This document shows, piece after piece, positions 7,689-15,797 of a stretch of 64,000 nucleotides of DNA; position 1 is the first letter of the stretch, and each line of letters begins with the position of its first letter. Origin of the DNA: Neptunicoccus sediminis. GTDB lineage: Bacteria; Pseudomonadota; Alphaproteobacteria; Rhodobacterales; Rhodobacteraceae. The notes under the pieces were generated by a model. That model worked only from the letters and a program-made list of their open reading frames with translations, ran no database searches and was not told where the DNA came from. The stretch spans positions 124,001 through 188,000 of the forward strand of contig NZ_MDVX01000012.1 of the NCBI RefSeq assembly GCF_001719615.1, given 5' to 3'. Both the position numbers and the translations under genes were made by a program.

Positions 7689-10600
7689 ATGAGCACACGT
7701 CTGACAAACCACGGTCGTCTGATAGATCGCAGTGCGCGACTGGAGTTTAACTGGAACGGCAAACGCCTCAAGGGTTTCAAAGGCGATACGCTGGCCTCGG
7801 CGCTTCTCGCCAATGGCGAAGTTCTTGTTGGTCGTTCGTTCAAATACCACCGCCCCCGCGGGATTGTGGCCTCTGGCCCTGAAGAGCCCAATGCGCTCGT
7901 CGGTCTGGGGCAGGGCGGCAAATACGAACCGAACCAGCGGGCGACGACCACTGAATTGTTCAACGGTCTGACAGCGAAATCCCAGAACCACTGGCCGAGC
8001 CTTGAATTTGATGTGGGCGGCGTGAACCGCGTAATGACCCGCTTTTTCCCCGCCGGTTTTTACTATAAAACCTTCATGGCGCCGGCTTTTGCGTGGAAAC
8101 ATGTGTTTGAACCTGTGATCCGCAAGGCCGCCGGTCTCGGCGCAGCCCCCGATCCCGAGGAACGGGATGCGGACCGCTATGAATATTTCTACGCCCATTG
8201 CGATGTGCTGGTGATTGGTGGCGGGATTGCCGGACTGGCCGCCGCCCTCCAAGCGGGCAAATCCGGTGCCAAAGTGCTGCTGCTGGAGCAGGAAAACCAC
8301 TTTGGCGGACGTGCCCCCGTGGACGGTGTGACGGTTGAAGGAAAACCGGCGCAGGACTGGATTGATGCCACGGTTGAAGCACTGGGCAGTATGGAAAACG
8401 TAACCATCCGCACCCGCACAATGGGGGCAGGGGTCTATGATCACGGCTATGCGCTCGGCTACGAACGGCTGAGCGATCACGCACCTGAAATTGCAGGGCC
8501 GCGTCACCGTCTGTGGCGGATCCGTGCCAAGCGCATCCTGACCGCAACCGGCGCGATCGAGCGTCCGCTGTCCTTTGCGGGCAACGATGTGCCCGGCGTA
8601 ATGCTGGCAGGTGCTGTACGCGACTACATGATCAACCACGGCGTTTCTGTCGGGGATCGTGTGGTGGTTGCCACCAACAATGACGATGCCTATCGCACCG
8701 CCATCGCACTGAAAGAGGCGGGACTTGACGTGCCTGCGGTGATTGACGCGCGCAGCACCGCGACCGGCCCGCTGGTCGAAAAAGCCCGCGCAATGGGTAT
8801 CCGCGTTGAAACCGGAACCGCGATTTCCTCGGTCTATGGCAATAAGAAAGTCACCTCGGTCGGGCTGTGTAAACAGTCGGGCGAGGGCACCAAAACGGAT
8901 GAACTCGAATGTGATGCGGTTGCCATGTCCGGCGGCTGGTCTCCGGTGGTGCATCTGTGGTCCCATTGCGGCGGCAAGCTGAACTGGGACAGCGAAATGG
9001 CCATGTTCCGGCCCGATCCTTCCCGCCCGCCAATGGGCGCAGACGGGGAAGGGTTTGTGCTGGTCGCAGGCACCGCCAACGGCCATCTCGACGCCGCTGC
9101 CGCCATTGCCGACGGTCACACCGTTGGGGCGCAGGCCGCGACTGAGGCCGGTTTTGACGCCAAAGACAGTGCCGCACCCGTGGCCGAGTCCGAGGCCGAA
9201 GGCCCGATCCTTGCGGTCTGGTCCATGCCTCAGGGTCAGAACAAGAAACTGCAAATGAAAACCTTCCTCGACTATCAGAACGACGTGAAAGTGTCGGATG
9301 TGCGTCTGGCGGCACAGGAAGGCTATGAAAGCGTCGAACACACCAAGCGTTACACCACGCTTGGCATGGCGACGGATCAGGGGAAACTGTCTAATATTAA
9401 CGGTCTGGCGGTTCTGGCGGACAGTCTGAACGCGGAAATTCCGCAGGTGGGCACCACAACATTCCGTCCGCCCTATCACCCGATTTCCATGGGCGCTATC
9501 GCGGGCGAGGCCCGTGGCGGTCTCTTCAAAGTGTTGCGGCGCACGCCAATGCACGATTGGACCGACAGCAACGGCGGCGTTTGGGAACCTGTGGCGGACT
9601 GGCGGCGGCCCTATTGCTACCAACAAGCGGGCGAGAGCGTAAAAGAAGCGGTAAACCGTGAAATCCTGCAAACCCGCAACAGCGTGTCGATCCTTGATGC
9701 CTCCACCCTTGGGAAGATCATCGTCAAAGGGCCGGACGCGGGCAAATTCCTCGACATGCTTTACACCAACATGATGAGCACGCTGAAAGTTGGACGCTGC
9801 CGTTATGGTCTGATGTGTTCGGAAAACGGGTTCCTGTCTGATGACGGCGTTGTGGCGCGGCTGGATGAGAACACCTTCCTGTGTCACACCACCTCCGGCG
9901 GGTCCGATCGTATCCACGCTTGGATGGAAGAGTGGCTGCAAACCGAATGGTGGGACTGGAAAGTCTACACCGCCAATGTCACCGAGCAATATGCGCAGAT
10001 CGGTATCGTCGGCCCCAACGCCCGCAAGGTGCTGGAGAAGATGGGCACCGATATGGACCTGAGCGCCGAAGCGTTGCCGTTCATGGCGTTTGCCGACGGG
10101 GAAATCGCGGGCATCAAGGCACGGCCCTACCGGATTTCCTTCTCGGGCGAGCTGTCCTACGAGGTTGCGGTTCCCGCTGCACAAGGACAGGCGTTCTGGG
10201 ATGCTGCCCTTGCCGCGGGTGCGGAATTCGGCATCACTCCATATGGCACCGAAGCCCTGCACGTCATGCGGGCGGAAAAGGGCTTTATCATGATCGGGGA
10301 CGAAACCGATGGTACGGTTATCCCGCAGGATCTGGGGCTGAACTGGGCGATTTCCAAGAAGAAAGAGGACTTTCTTGGCAAACGCGCCCAACAGCGTCCC
10401 CATATGGTGGACCCGAAACGCTGGCGTCTGGTAGGGTTGGAAACCGAAGACCCTTCGGTTGTGATCCCGGACGGGGCTTATGCGGTGGATGGCACCACAC
10501 GGGCCAATGGGGTGAAACATATGATCGGGCGGATTACATCGACCTATTATTCGCCAACGTTGAAACGCTCTATCGCGATGGGGCTGGTTGAGGACGGGCC

Positions 10601-10712
10601 GGAGCGGATGGGCGACACCATCATGTTTGCCCGCACCGACGGCACCACCATAAACGCCAAAATCGTCGATCCGGTATTTCTGGACAAAGAAGGAGCACGG
10701 CAAAATGTCTGA
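7689..10712 (+). CDS. soxA: Sarcosine oxidase subunit alpha
   Basis: The 1007-residue alpha subunit binds NAD+ and folate. The N-terminal segment (GDTLASALLANG, GRSFKYHRPRG) is a 2Fe-2S-ferredoxin-like fold. A Rossmann motif, VLVIGGGIAGLAAALQAG, lies near residue 176. The C-terminal third is a GcvT/aminomethyltransferase domain that binds tetrahydrofolate (GRCRYGLMCSENGFLSDDGVVARL, SGELSYEVAV, APEK-like MRAEKGFIMIG). In-frame codons reach back to 7602 inside soxD, but the ATG at 7689 starts the conserved STRLTNHGRLIDR segment. soxG overlaps its end by 8 bases. Confidence 0.96.
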   Translation: MSTRLTNHGRLIDRSARLEFNWNGKRLKGFKGDTLASALLANGEVLVGRSFKYHRPRGIVASGPEEPNALVGLGQGGKYEPNQRATTTELFNGLTAKSQNHWPSLEFDVGGVNRVMTRFFPAGFYYKTFMAPAFAWKHVFEPVIRKAAGLGAAPDPEERDADRYEYFYAHCDVLVIGGGIAGLAAALQAGKSGAKVLLLEQENHFGGRAPVDGVTVEGKPAQDWIDATVEALGSMENVTIRTRTMGAGVYDHGYALGYERLSDHAPEIAGPRHRLWRIRAKRILTATGAIERPLSFAGNDVPGVMLAGAVRDYMINHGVSVGDRVVVATNNDDAYRTAIALKEAGLDVPAVIDARSTATGPLVEKARAMGIRVETGTAISSVYGNKKVTSVGLCKQSGEGTKTDELECDAVAMSGGWSPVVHLWSHCGGKLNWDSEMAMFRPDPSRPPMGADGEGFVLVAGTANGHLDAAAAIADGHTVGAQAATEAGFDAKDSAAPVAESEAEGPILAVWSMPQGQNKKLQMKTFLDYQNDVKVSDVRLAAQEGYESVEHTKRYTTLGMATDQGKLSNINGLAVLADSLNAEIPQVGTTTFRPPYHPISMGAIAGEARGGLFKVLRRTPMHDWTDSNGGVWEPVADWRRPYCYQQAGESVKEAVNREILQTRNSVSILDASTLGKIIVKGPDAGKFLDMLYTNMMSTLKVGRCRYGLMCSENGFLSDDGVVARLDENTFLCHTTSGGSDRIHAWMEEWLQTEWWDWKVYTANVTEQYAQIGIVGPNARKVLEKMGTDMDLSAEALPFMAFADGEIAGIKARPYRISFSGELSYEVAVPAAQGQAFWDAALAAGAEFGITPYGTEALHVMRAEKGFIMIGDETDGTVIPQDLGLNWAISKKKEDFLGKRAQQRPHMVDPKRWRLVGLETEDPSVVIPDGAYAVDGTTRANGVKHMIGRITSTYYSPTLKRSIAMGLVEDGPERMGDTIMFARTDGTTINAKIVDPVFLDKEGARQNV

Positions 10713-11280
10713 TGCAGTCAGTGTTGTAAACGGCGCCTCTTTTGATGGCGCGGTACAGGTCAAGGATGCAGGTCTGGTCGGAATGGTCACGCTGCGCGGG
10801 GATCTGGGGTCGGAAAAACTGGCCAGCGGGGTGAAATCCGCAATCGGACTGACCCTGCCGGAGGCGCGCGGCGTGAAGGCCGGCACCAAGGGCGGTGTCG
10901 CGTGGATGTCCCCGGACGAATTGCTGTTGTTCTGCGACTACGAACAGGCAGACGCGTTGGTTGGGAAACTGGACAAAGCGCTGGCCGGAGAGCATTTTCT
11001 GGCGGTGAACGTCTCGGATGCGCGGGCCAGCTTTACCCTGACAGGATCGGGCGTGCGTGAGGTGATCGCCAAGGGCAGCCCTGCCGATCTGTCGCCGGAG
11101 GCGTTCAAACAGGGCGAAATCCGCCGCTCCCGTCTGGGGCAGGTGGCAGTTGCCTTCTGGCTGTCCGCGCCCGACACGATGGAACTGGTCTGTTTCCGCA
11201 GTGTCGGGGAATTTGTCTATGACTGGCTTTGTGTTGCGGCGGAGAAGGGCAGTTTGCCCGAAATTTTCAACGCCGGTTAA
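10705..11280 (+). CDS. soxG: Sarcosine oxidase subunit gamma
   Basis: The 191-residue gamma subunit overlaps soxA by 8 bases and ends the operon. It contains GVAWMSPDELLLFCDY, FLAVNVSDARASFTLTGSGVREVIAKG and RSRLGQVAVAFWL, the usual conserved segments of this GcvT-related small subunit. It is structural and has no known active site. A strong intrinsic terminator follows 18 bases after the stop. Confidence 0.94.
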   Translation: MSDAVSVVNGASFDGAVQVKDAGLVGMVTLRGDLGSEKLASGVKSAIGLTLPEARGVKAGTKGGVAWMSPDELLLFCDYEQADALVGKLDKALAGEHFLAVNVSDARASFTLTGSGVREVIAKGSPADLSPEAFKQGEIRRSRLGQVAVAFWLSAPDTMELVCFRSVGEFVYDWLCVAAEKGSLPEIFNAG

Positions 11281-11298
11281 GCATAATAGCAGGTTAAA

Positions 11299-11353
11299 GC
11301 GGGGCGGCTGTTGCGGTGACTTTTGATCCGCACGGCCGCCCCGCCTTATTTTT
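11299..11353 (+). terminator. Intrinsic terminator of the sox operon
   Basis: A 10-bp GC stem, GCGGGGCGGC/GCCGCCCCGC, is extended by an inner TGCGG/CCGCA stem and followed by CTTATTTTT. The rest of the gap to 11581 is AT-rich, with no gene seen, and presumably holds the promoter of the next gene. Confidence 0.85.
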
Positions 11354-11581
11354 GGCCTGAAATAAGGCAATCCGCCTTAATTTCCTAAGTTATAATAAAC
11401 AAAAGATAATTCACATATTTTACGCGCGTTAAATTTATGTTGGTTGATCCGTCAACCATATAATTACCTTCAAATTGGTTCAATTGCTCCCTAGTTCAGC
11501 CCGATTCCCGAGCGACAACAGGTTTCAGAAAAACGAAACCAAAGCTCTAGCCGGTCGCAGTCCGGTAACAGGAGAGAAACC
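11354..11581 (+). promoter_or_regulatory. AT-rich leader before the DUF6778-like lipoprotein gene
   Basis: About 230 bases with no reading frame, clearly AT-richer than the flanks (for example AAGTTATAATAAACAAAAG near 11385-11403), and CAGGAGAGAAACC just before the ATG at 11582. It probably contains the promoter. I cannot assign exact -35 and -10 boxes. Confidence 0.4.
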
Positions 11582-12253
11582 ATGTTGAAACTTTGTAAGA
11601 TTGTCGGCCTTTTTGCCCTCGCAGCCACAACCTCGGCCTGTGTGTCCAATCCGTCCTCGCGGAACGCGGTGATCGAAGCGCCCCGTCCGGTATCGGCGGT
11701 GGCTGCCTCACAAACTCAGATGGGTTTCTTCCCCGAGCCTCTGGCCACGACGGTTGCTGCGGCTCCGGCACCGGCCCTGACATCGCTTTACAAGGTTGTG
11801 GACGTTCAGGTTCAGGTTCCCGACTATCTGGTTGTCTCCGAAGCAGATGTTTACCTGCCCAAAGCGGATATTGTCTGGCGTGAAGACCCGCTGGGCAACC
11901 GTTACCAACAGGTAGAGACCATCATCGAGGACGCACTGCGCAAGGGCACGGCACCGCTGAACGGCGAAAAAGAGGTTATTCTGGCGGCACGGGTGGGCAT
12001 GTTCCACGCGCTGACGGAAAAGACCCGCAACTCTATCGGCGGCAAGCATAACGTGCAGTTCGACTATGTGCTGCTGGATGCGAAAACCCGCCAGCCGGTG
12101 ACGGTGGTGCAAAAGGTTGATGCCTCGCTCAAAGCCTATGGTGGCAGCCGCGCCTACCGCGCCATGCGCGAGGGCCAAACCCAGAAAGTGCGGATTACAA
12201 ACCATGTGGCGGGTATCGTGCAAACCGCGCTGACAACCGGCACGGACGCCTGA
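11582..12253 (+). CDS. DUF6778-like lipoprotein
   Basis: A 223-residue protein with a lipoprotein signal (hydrophobic LFALAATTSA followed by Cys20). The central segments VSEADVYLPKADIVWREDPLG and FHALTEKTRNSIGGKH, and the C-terminal GQTQKVRITNHVAGIVQTAL, resemble the Rhodobacteraceae family labelled DUF6778, as far as I can recall it. Function is unknown. A strong Shine-Dalgarno sequence (GGAGAG) precedes the ATG, and a terminator follows within 20 bases, so it is a single-gene unit. Confidence 0.75.
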   Translation: MLKLCKIVGLFALAATTSACVSNPSSRNAVIEAPRPVSAVAASQTQMGFFPEPLATTVAAAPAPALTSLYKVVDVQVQVPDYLVVSEADVYLPKADIVWREDPLGNRYQQVETIIEDALRKGTAPLNGEKEVILAARVGMFHALTEKTRNSIGGKHNVQFDYVLLDAKTRQPVTVVQKVDASLKAYGGSRAYRAMREGQTQKVRITNHVAGIVQTALTTGTDA

Positions 12254-12274
12254 TCGAGACTATATTTCGCGATG

Positions 12275-12303
12275 AACGGTCCCCGAGGGGGCCGTTTTTT
12301 GTT
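12275..12303 (+). terminator. Intrinsic terminator after the lipoprotein gene
   Basis: AACGGTCCCC and GGGGGCCGTT form a stem around a tiny loop, followed directly by T6. Confidence 0.88.
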
Positions 12304-12337
12304 TCCTCTTGGCAGAAAAGGGCGCTAGGAGGCAGGT

Positions 12338-13531
12338 ATGACAGATAACCGACCAGAACTCCGCTTTCGCCCCAATAAATCCCCGCAACGCATTCGCCAC
12401 GGCTTTCCCTGGGCCTATGACAATGAGGTCGTCACCGACCGCCGCACCAAAAAGATTGCGCCCGGCACGATTGTCGATCTGCTGGATAACGAGCGGAACT
12501 TCGTCGCGCAGGCAGCGTTTCACCCCGAGTCCAAGATCGCCGCGCGGGTGCTGGAGCGGGACCGCGCTGTCCAGATTGATGCGAAATGGCTTGAGTCTAA
12601 ATTGCGCTTTGCACGGGATCACCGCGACCGGATGTTTGACACGCCCTTTTATCGCCTGATCCATGCCGAGGCAGACGGGCTGCCCGGTTTGATCATCGAC
12701 CGTTTTGGCGATGTGTTTGCGGTGCAACCGAACGCGGCATGGATCGAAAATCTGCTGCCCGCGCTGCAAGAGGCGCTGAAGGCAGTGTTTGATACGCCGG
12801 TCATCATCAAGAACGCCAGTGGTCGGGCGCGGGGGCTGGAGGGGCTTTCGGAAGAGACTGTCGTGCTGGACGGGACCGTAGACGGTCCGATCCCTGTGCA
12901 GATGAACGGCGCCACCTATATGGCGGATGTTCTGGGCGGGCAGAAAACCGGATTGTTCTATGACCAGCGCCCCAACCATGCCTTTGCCGCAAAGCTGGCA
13001 AAGGGCGGTGATGTGCTGGATGTGTTTTCCCATGTTGGCGGATTTTCCCTTGCGGCACTTGCAGGCGGGGCGACCCGCGCCACGGCGGTGGACGGTTCGG
13101 CGGCGGCGCTAGAGCTGGCAGCGAAAGGGGCTGCGGCCTCGGGGTATGACGCGGCGTTCGACACGCTAAAGGGCGATGCCTTTGAGGTGATGACCAAACT
13201 GGCTGACGAAGGGCGCAGCTTTGATGTGGTGGTGTGTGACCCACCGGCCTTTGCTCCGGCGAAACCGGCCCTTCAGGCAGGGTTGCGGGCCTATGAAAAG
13301 GTCGCGCGTATGGGGGCTTCACTGGTGCGTCCGGGTGGCTATTTGGTGCTGTGCTCCTGTTCCCATGCGGCGGACCTGTCGTCTTTCCGTCAGGCCAGCC
13401 TGCGCGGAGTGGGCAAGGGCGGGCGCACGGGGCAGATCGTTCACACCGGATTTGCCGGAGAGGATCACCCCGTCCATCCGCAACTGGCCGAAACGGCCTA
13501 TCTGAAGTCCATATTCCTGCGTCTGGTATGA
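12338..13531 (+). CDS. Class I SAM-dependent RNA methyltransferase (RSP_2647 / RlmI-like)
   Basis: The 397-residue protein has a PUA-like N terminus (RFRPNKSPQRIRHGFPWAYDNEV), an EEHD-like region (HAEADGLPGLIIDRFGD), a SAM-binding motif (VLDVFSHVGGFSLAALAGGA) and the catalytic motif VVCDPPAFAPAK. This matches the RlmI/YccW class of 5-methylcytosine rRNA methyltransferases. The exact rRNA or tRNA target cannot be read from sequence. AGGAGGCAGGT precedes the ATG. Its stop overlaps the start of the PIN-domain gene (ATGA), so the two are translationally coupled. Confidence 0.88.
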   Translation: MTDNRPELRFRPNKSPQRIRHGFPWAYDNEVVTDRRTKKIAPGTIVDLLDNERNFVAQAAFHPESKIAARVLERDRAVQIDAKWLESKLRFARDHRDRMFDTPFYRLIHAEADGLPGLIIDRFGDVFAVQPNAAWIENLLPALQEALKAVFDTPVIIKNASGRARGLEGLSEETVVLDGTVDGPIPVQMNGATYMADVLGGQKTGLFYDQRPNHAFAAKLAKGGDVLDVFSHVGGFSLAALAGGATRATAVDGSAAALELAAKGAAASGYDAAFDTLKGDAFEVMTKLADEGRSFDVVVCDPPAFAPAKPALQAGLRAYEKVARMGASLVRPGGYLVLCSCSHAADLSSFRQASLRGVGKGGRTGQIVHTGFAGEDHPVHPQLAETAYLKSIFLRLV

Positions 13532-14082
13532 CCCACCGCGTCCTGATCGACGCCTGCGTGCTATATCCATCGGTCCTGCGCGCAGTGGTTCTGGGCTGTG
13601 CTAAACAGGGGGCGTTTGTGCCGCTGTGGTCCGACCGTATTCTCGAAGAATGGCGACGTGCGGCCTATAAGAATGACATCGGGCCGATGGCAGACACGGA
13701 AATCGCGCTGTTGCGGGCGGATTGGCGCGGGGCAGAGGTGGATGTCTCGGGCGTGCCGATGGAAGAGCTGCACCTGCCAGATGAAAACGACCGTCACGTG
13801 CTGGCGGCGGCCATTGCGGGGCGGGCGGATGAGTTGCTGACCGCGAACACGGGTGATTTTCCCACGCGGGTGCTGGCGCGTCATGCTATCTTGCGCCGCC
13901 ATCCCGACGAATTCCTGTTGGAACTGGCGCTTGGGGATGCCGCGTTGATGGCGGACGTGATTGACCGCGTTCACGCCGAAGCCGAAGCCATGAAGGGCGC
14001 ACCGGTCAACCGGCGCAAGATGTTGCAACGCTGCGGCTTGCCCCGCCTTGCCAAATGGGACGGGGCAGGGCCGGCGGGTTAA
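13528..14082 (+). CDS. PIN domain-containing protein (RSP_2648 family)
   Basis: A 184-residue protein. The first acidic residue lies in MTHRVLIDACVLYPS and further ones in LPDENDRHVLAAAI and LLTANTGDFP, the pattern of PIN-fold Mg-dependent RNases. The start at 13528 overlaps the methyltransferase stop (ATGA). No antitoxin-like small gene adjoins it, so it is not an obvious VapC of a toxin-antitoxin pair. It ends in a 4-base overlap with the convergent MORN gene. The RNA target is unknown. Confidence 0.82.
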   Translation: MTHRVLIDACVLYPSVLRAVVLGCAKQGAFVPLWSDRILEEWRRAAYKNDIGPMADTEIALLRADWRGAEVDVSGVPMEELHLPDENDRHVLAAAIAGRADELLTANTGDFPTRVLARHAILRRHPDEFLLELALGDAALMADVIDRVHAEAEAMKGAPVNRRKMLQRCGLPRLAKWDGAGPAG

Positions 14083-15635
14083 TCCGCAGCCGGTGCTGTT
14101 TCCGCTTCTGTATCGGTTTCTGTCGCTGCTTCTGTATCGGTTTCTGTCGCTGCTTCTGATCCGGTTTCCGCGTCTGATGCTTGCGCAGCAGGAGCCGCAG
14201 TACCGCCATCTGCGGCTTCGGCCTCTTCTTGAGTGGCCTGTTTGCCGTTGGCCCAGAAACCGTCATATTCCTCGCCGGTGGCATAGACCATCTTGCCGCT
14301 GCCCTGCCGCTGGCCGTTTTTGAACGTGCCGGTGTAGACATCGCCATTGGCGTAGGTGGCAACACCCGCGCCGTTGATCTCGCCGTTGTCCCAGTTGCCG
14401 ACATAGCTGAACCCGTCAGGCAGGGTGATCTTACCACGGCCCTGACGTTTGCCGTCCACATAGGCACCTTCATAGATGGAGCCGTCCTTGAACACGGCGC
14501 GGCCTTCGCCCTGACGCACGCCCTCGACCCATTCGCCCTCATAGGAATGGCCGTCCGCATAGGTGATCTTGCCGGTGCCGTGGTTCTTGGCGTCCTTCAG
14601 TTCGCCCACATAGATGGTGCCGTTCACATCTCGCACGGTGCCGGTGCCTTCAATGCGTCCCTCAACCCATCCGCCATCATAGGAGGAGCCGTTGGCATAG
14701 ACGATCTTGCCCTGACCGTGGGGCAGTCCCTTGGCAAATTCGCCGGTGTAAACCGCACCGTCGCTATAGTTCAGCGTGCCTTCACCGGACATCTGGCCCG
14801 CTTCCCAGTTGCCGGTGTATTCATAGCCGTCCTGTCCGGTGAACTTGCCGTCCCCCTGACGCTGGTCGTTGACAAAATTGCCAACAAAAATATCGCCGTT
14901 GGCATAGGTGATCTTGCCCGCGCCGTTGCGTTTGCCCTGTTCCATCTGGCCTTCATAGACATCGCCATTGGCCTGTTTGAGAACGCCCGTGCCTTCGATC
15001 TGGCCGTTTTTCCATTCTCCGTCATAGGTCAATCCGTCCGGCATGGTCAAAAGCCCTTTGCCTTCGCGCATGCCTTCCACCACATCGCCCTGATAGGTCG
15101 CACCGTCATGATAGGTAATCAGCGCCTTGCCGGTTTTCTTGCCCTCCTGCCAGTCTCCTTCATAACGATAGCCGTTCGGGCTGGTCATGGTGCCTTTGCC
15201 ATCGTGCTGGGCCTGTGAGAATTCGCCCTCATAGACCACGCCGTTAGCGTATTTTGCCACGCCGCTGCCTTCTATCTTGCCGTTGACCCAATCGCCTTCA
15301 TAGGTGCCGCCATCAGCAAAGGTGATCTTGCCCGCGCCCTCTGGTTTGCCCGCCACAAAACTGCCCTTATAGACCGAGCCGTTGGGGAATTTCGCCGTGC
15401 CCTGACCCTGAATTTCCCCTTCGACCCAGTCGCCGGAATATTCATAGCCGTTGGGCAGGCGGTAGGTGCCGGTGCCGTGTTGCTTGCCGTCTTTGAAGGT
15501 GCCTTCATAGACCCCGCCCGTGTCATATTGTTTGGTCACAACCTGTGCTGTGGCCTGTGCAAAACCCGCGCAGGGGGCTGTGGCCAGCAGGGTTGCGACA
15601 AGAAGGGTGCGGGGAAGCGGCGTTGGTTTGGTCAA
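14079..15635 (-). CDS. Secreted MORN-repeat protein
   Basis: The 518-residue protein has an N-terminal signal peptide (LLVATLLATAPCAGFA) followed by 18 complete 23-residue MORN repeats and one partial repeat, roughly residues 35-465. Typical units are VYEGTFKDGKQHGTGTYRLPNG and YEYSGDWVEGEIQGQGTAKFPNG. Units carrying Trp at the fifth position (GDW, GEW, GNW) largely alternate with units carrying Phe or another residue, suggesting growth by two-unit duplication. The last 50 residues are low-complexity Ala/Glu/Thr. The predicted location is periplasmic or surface; the function of bacterial MORN proteins of this kind is not established. Confidence 0.88.
   Translation of the reverse strand: MTKPTPLPRTLLVATLLATAPCAGFAQATAQVVTKQYDTGGVYEGTFKDGKQHGTGTYRLPNGYEYSGDWVEGEIQGQGTAKFPNGSVYKGSFVAGKPEGAGKITFADGGTYEGDWVNGKIEGSGVAKYANGVVYEGEFSQAQHDGKGTMTSPNGYRYEGDWQEGKKTGKALITYHDGATYQGDVVEGMREGKGLLTMPDGLTYDGEWKNGQIEGTGVLKQANGDVYEGQMEQGKRNGAGKITYANGDIFVGNFVNDQRQGDGKFTGQDGYEYTGNWEAGQMSGEGTLNYSDGAVYTGEFAKGLPHGQGKIVYANGSSYDGGWVEGRIEGTGTVRDVNGTIYVGELKDAKNHGTGKITYADGHSYEGEWVEGVRQGEGRAVFKDGSIYEGAYVDGKRQGRGKITLPDGFSYVGNWDNGEINGAGVATYANGDVYTGTFKNGQRQGSGKMVYATGEEYDGFWANGKQATQEEAEAADGGTAAPAAQASDAETGSEAATETDTEAATETDTEAETAPAAD
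14104..14175. repeat. Three tandem 24-bp repeats in the MORN gene tail
   Basis: Two perfect 24-base copies (14104-14127 and 14128-14151) and one degenerate copy (14152-14175) encode the repeated octad AATETDTE near the C terminus. An in-frame microsatellite-like array of this kind can change copy number without breaking the reading frame. Confidence 0.85.
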
Positions 15636-15797
15636 ATTCTCTTCGCCGGCGCGGGGCCGGGCTCCCTGATGATTGGTCTATCGGTTTGCGCCCAACGTTA
15701 AGGCTTTGGAAAATTCATGACAAGGGTTCTTGCGTCTTGTGCTTTGTGGTTCAAATAGGTCTAACAACACAAAAGATAAACGGAATTGGTAGGCCCC

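Noticed and set aside
7581-10889. 1102-codon open frame on the minus strand
   Set aside because: It is antisense to soxA and soxG, which are certain. Biased third-position GC leaves stops rare in the opposite frame; the translation has no family features.
13528-14082. VapBC-type toxin-antitoxin module
   Set aside because: The PIN gene has no small antitoxin gene beside it; the upstream partner is a full-length methyltransferase.
14181-15218. 345-codon hydrophobic plus-strand frame
   Set aside because: It is the antisense of the MORN repeats; its apparent repeats simply mirror the 69-base units.
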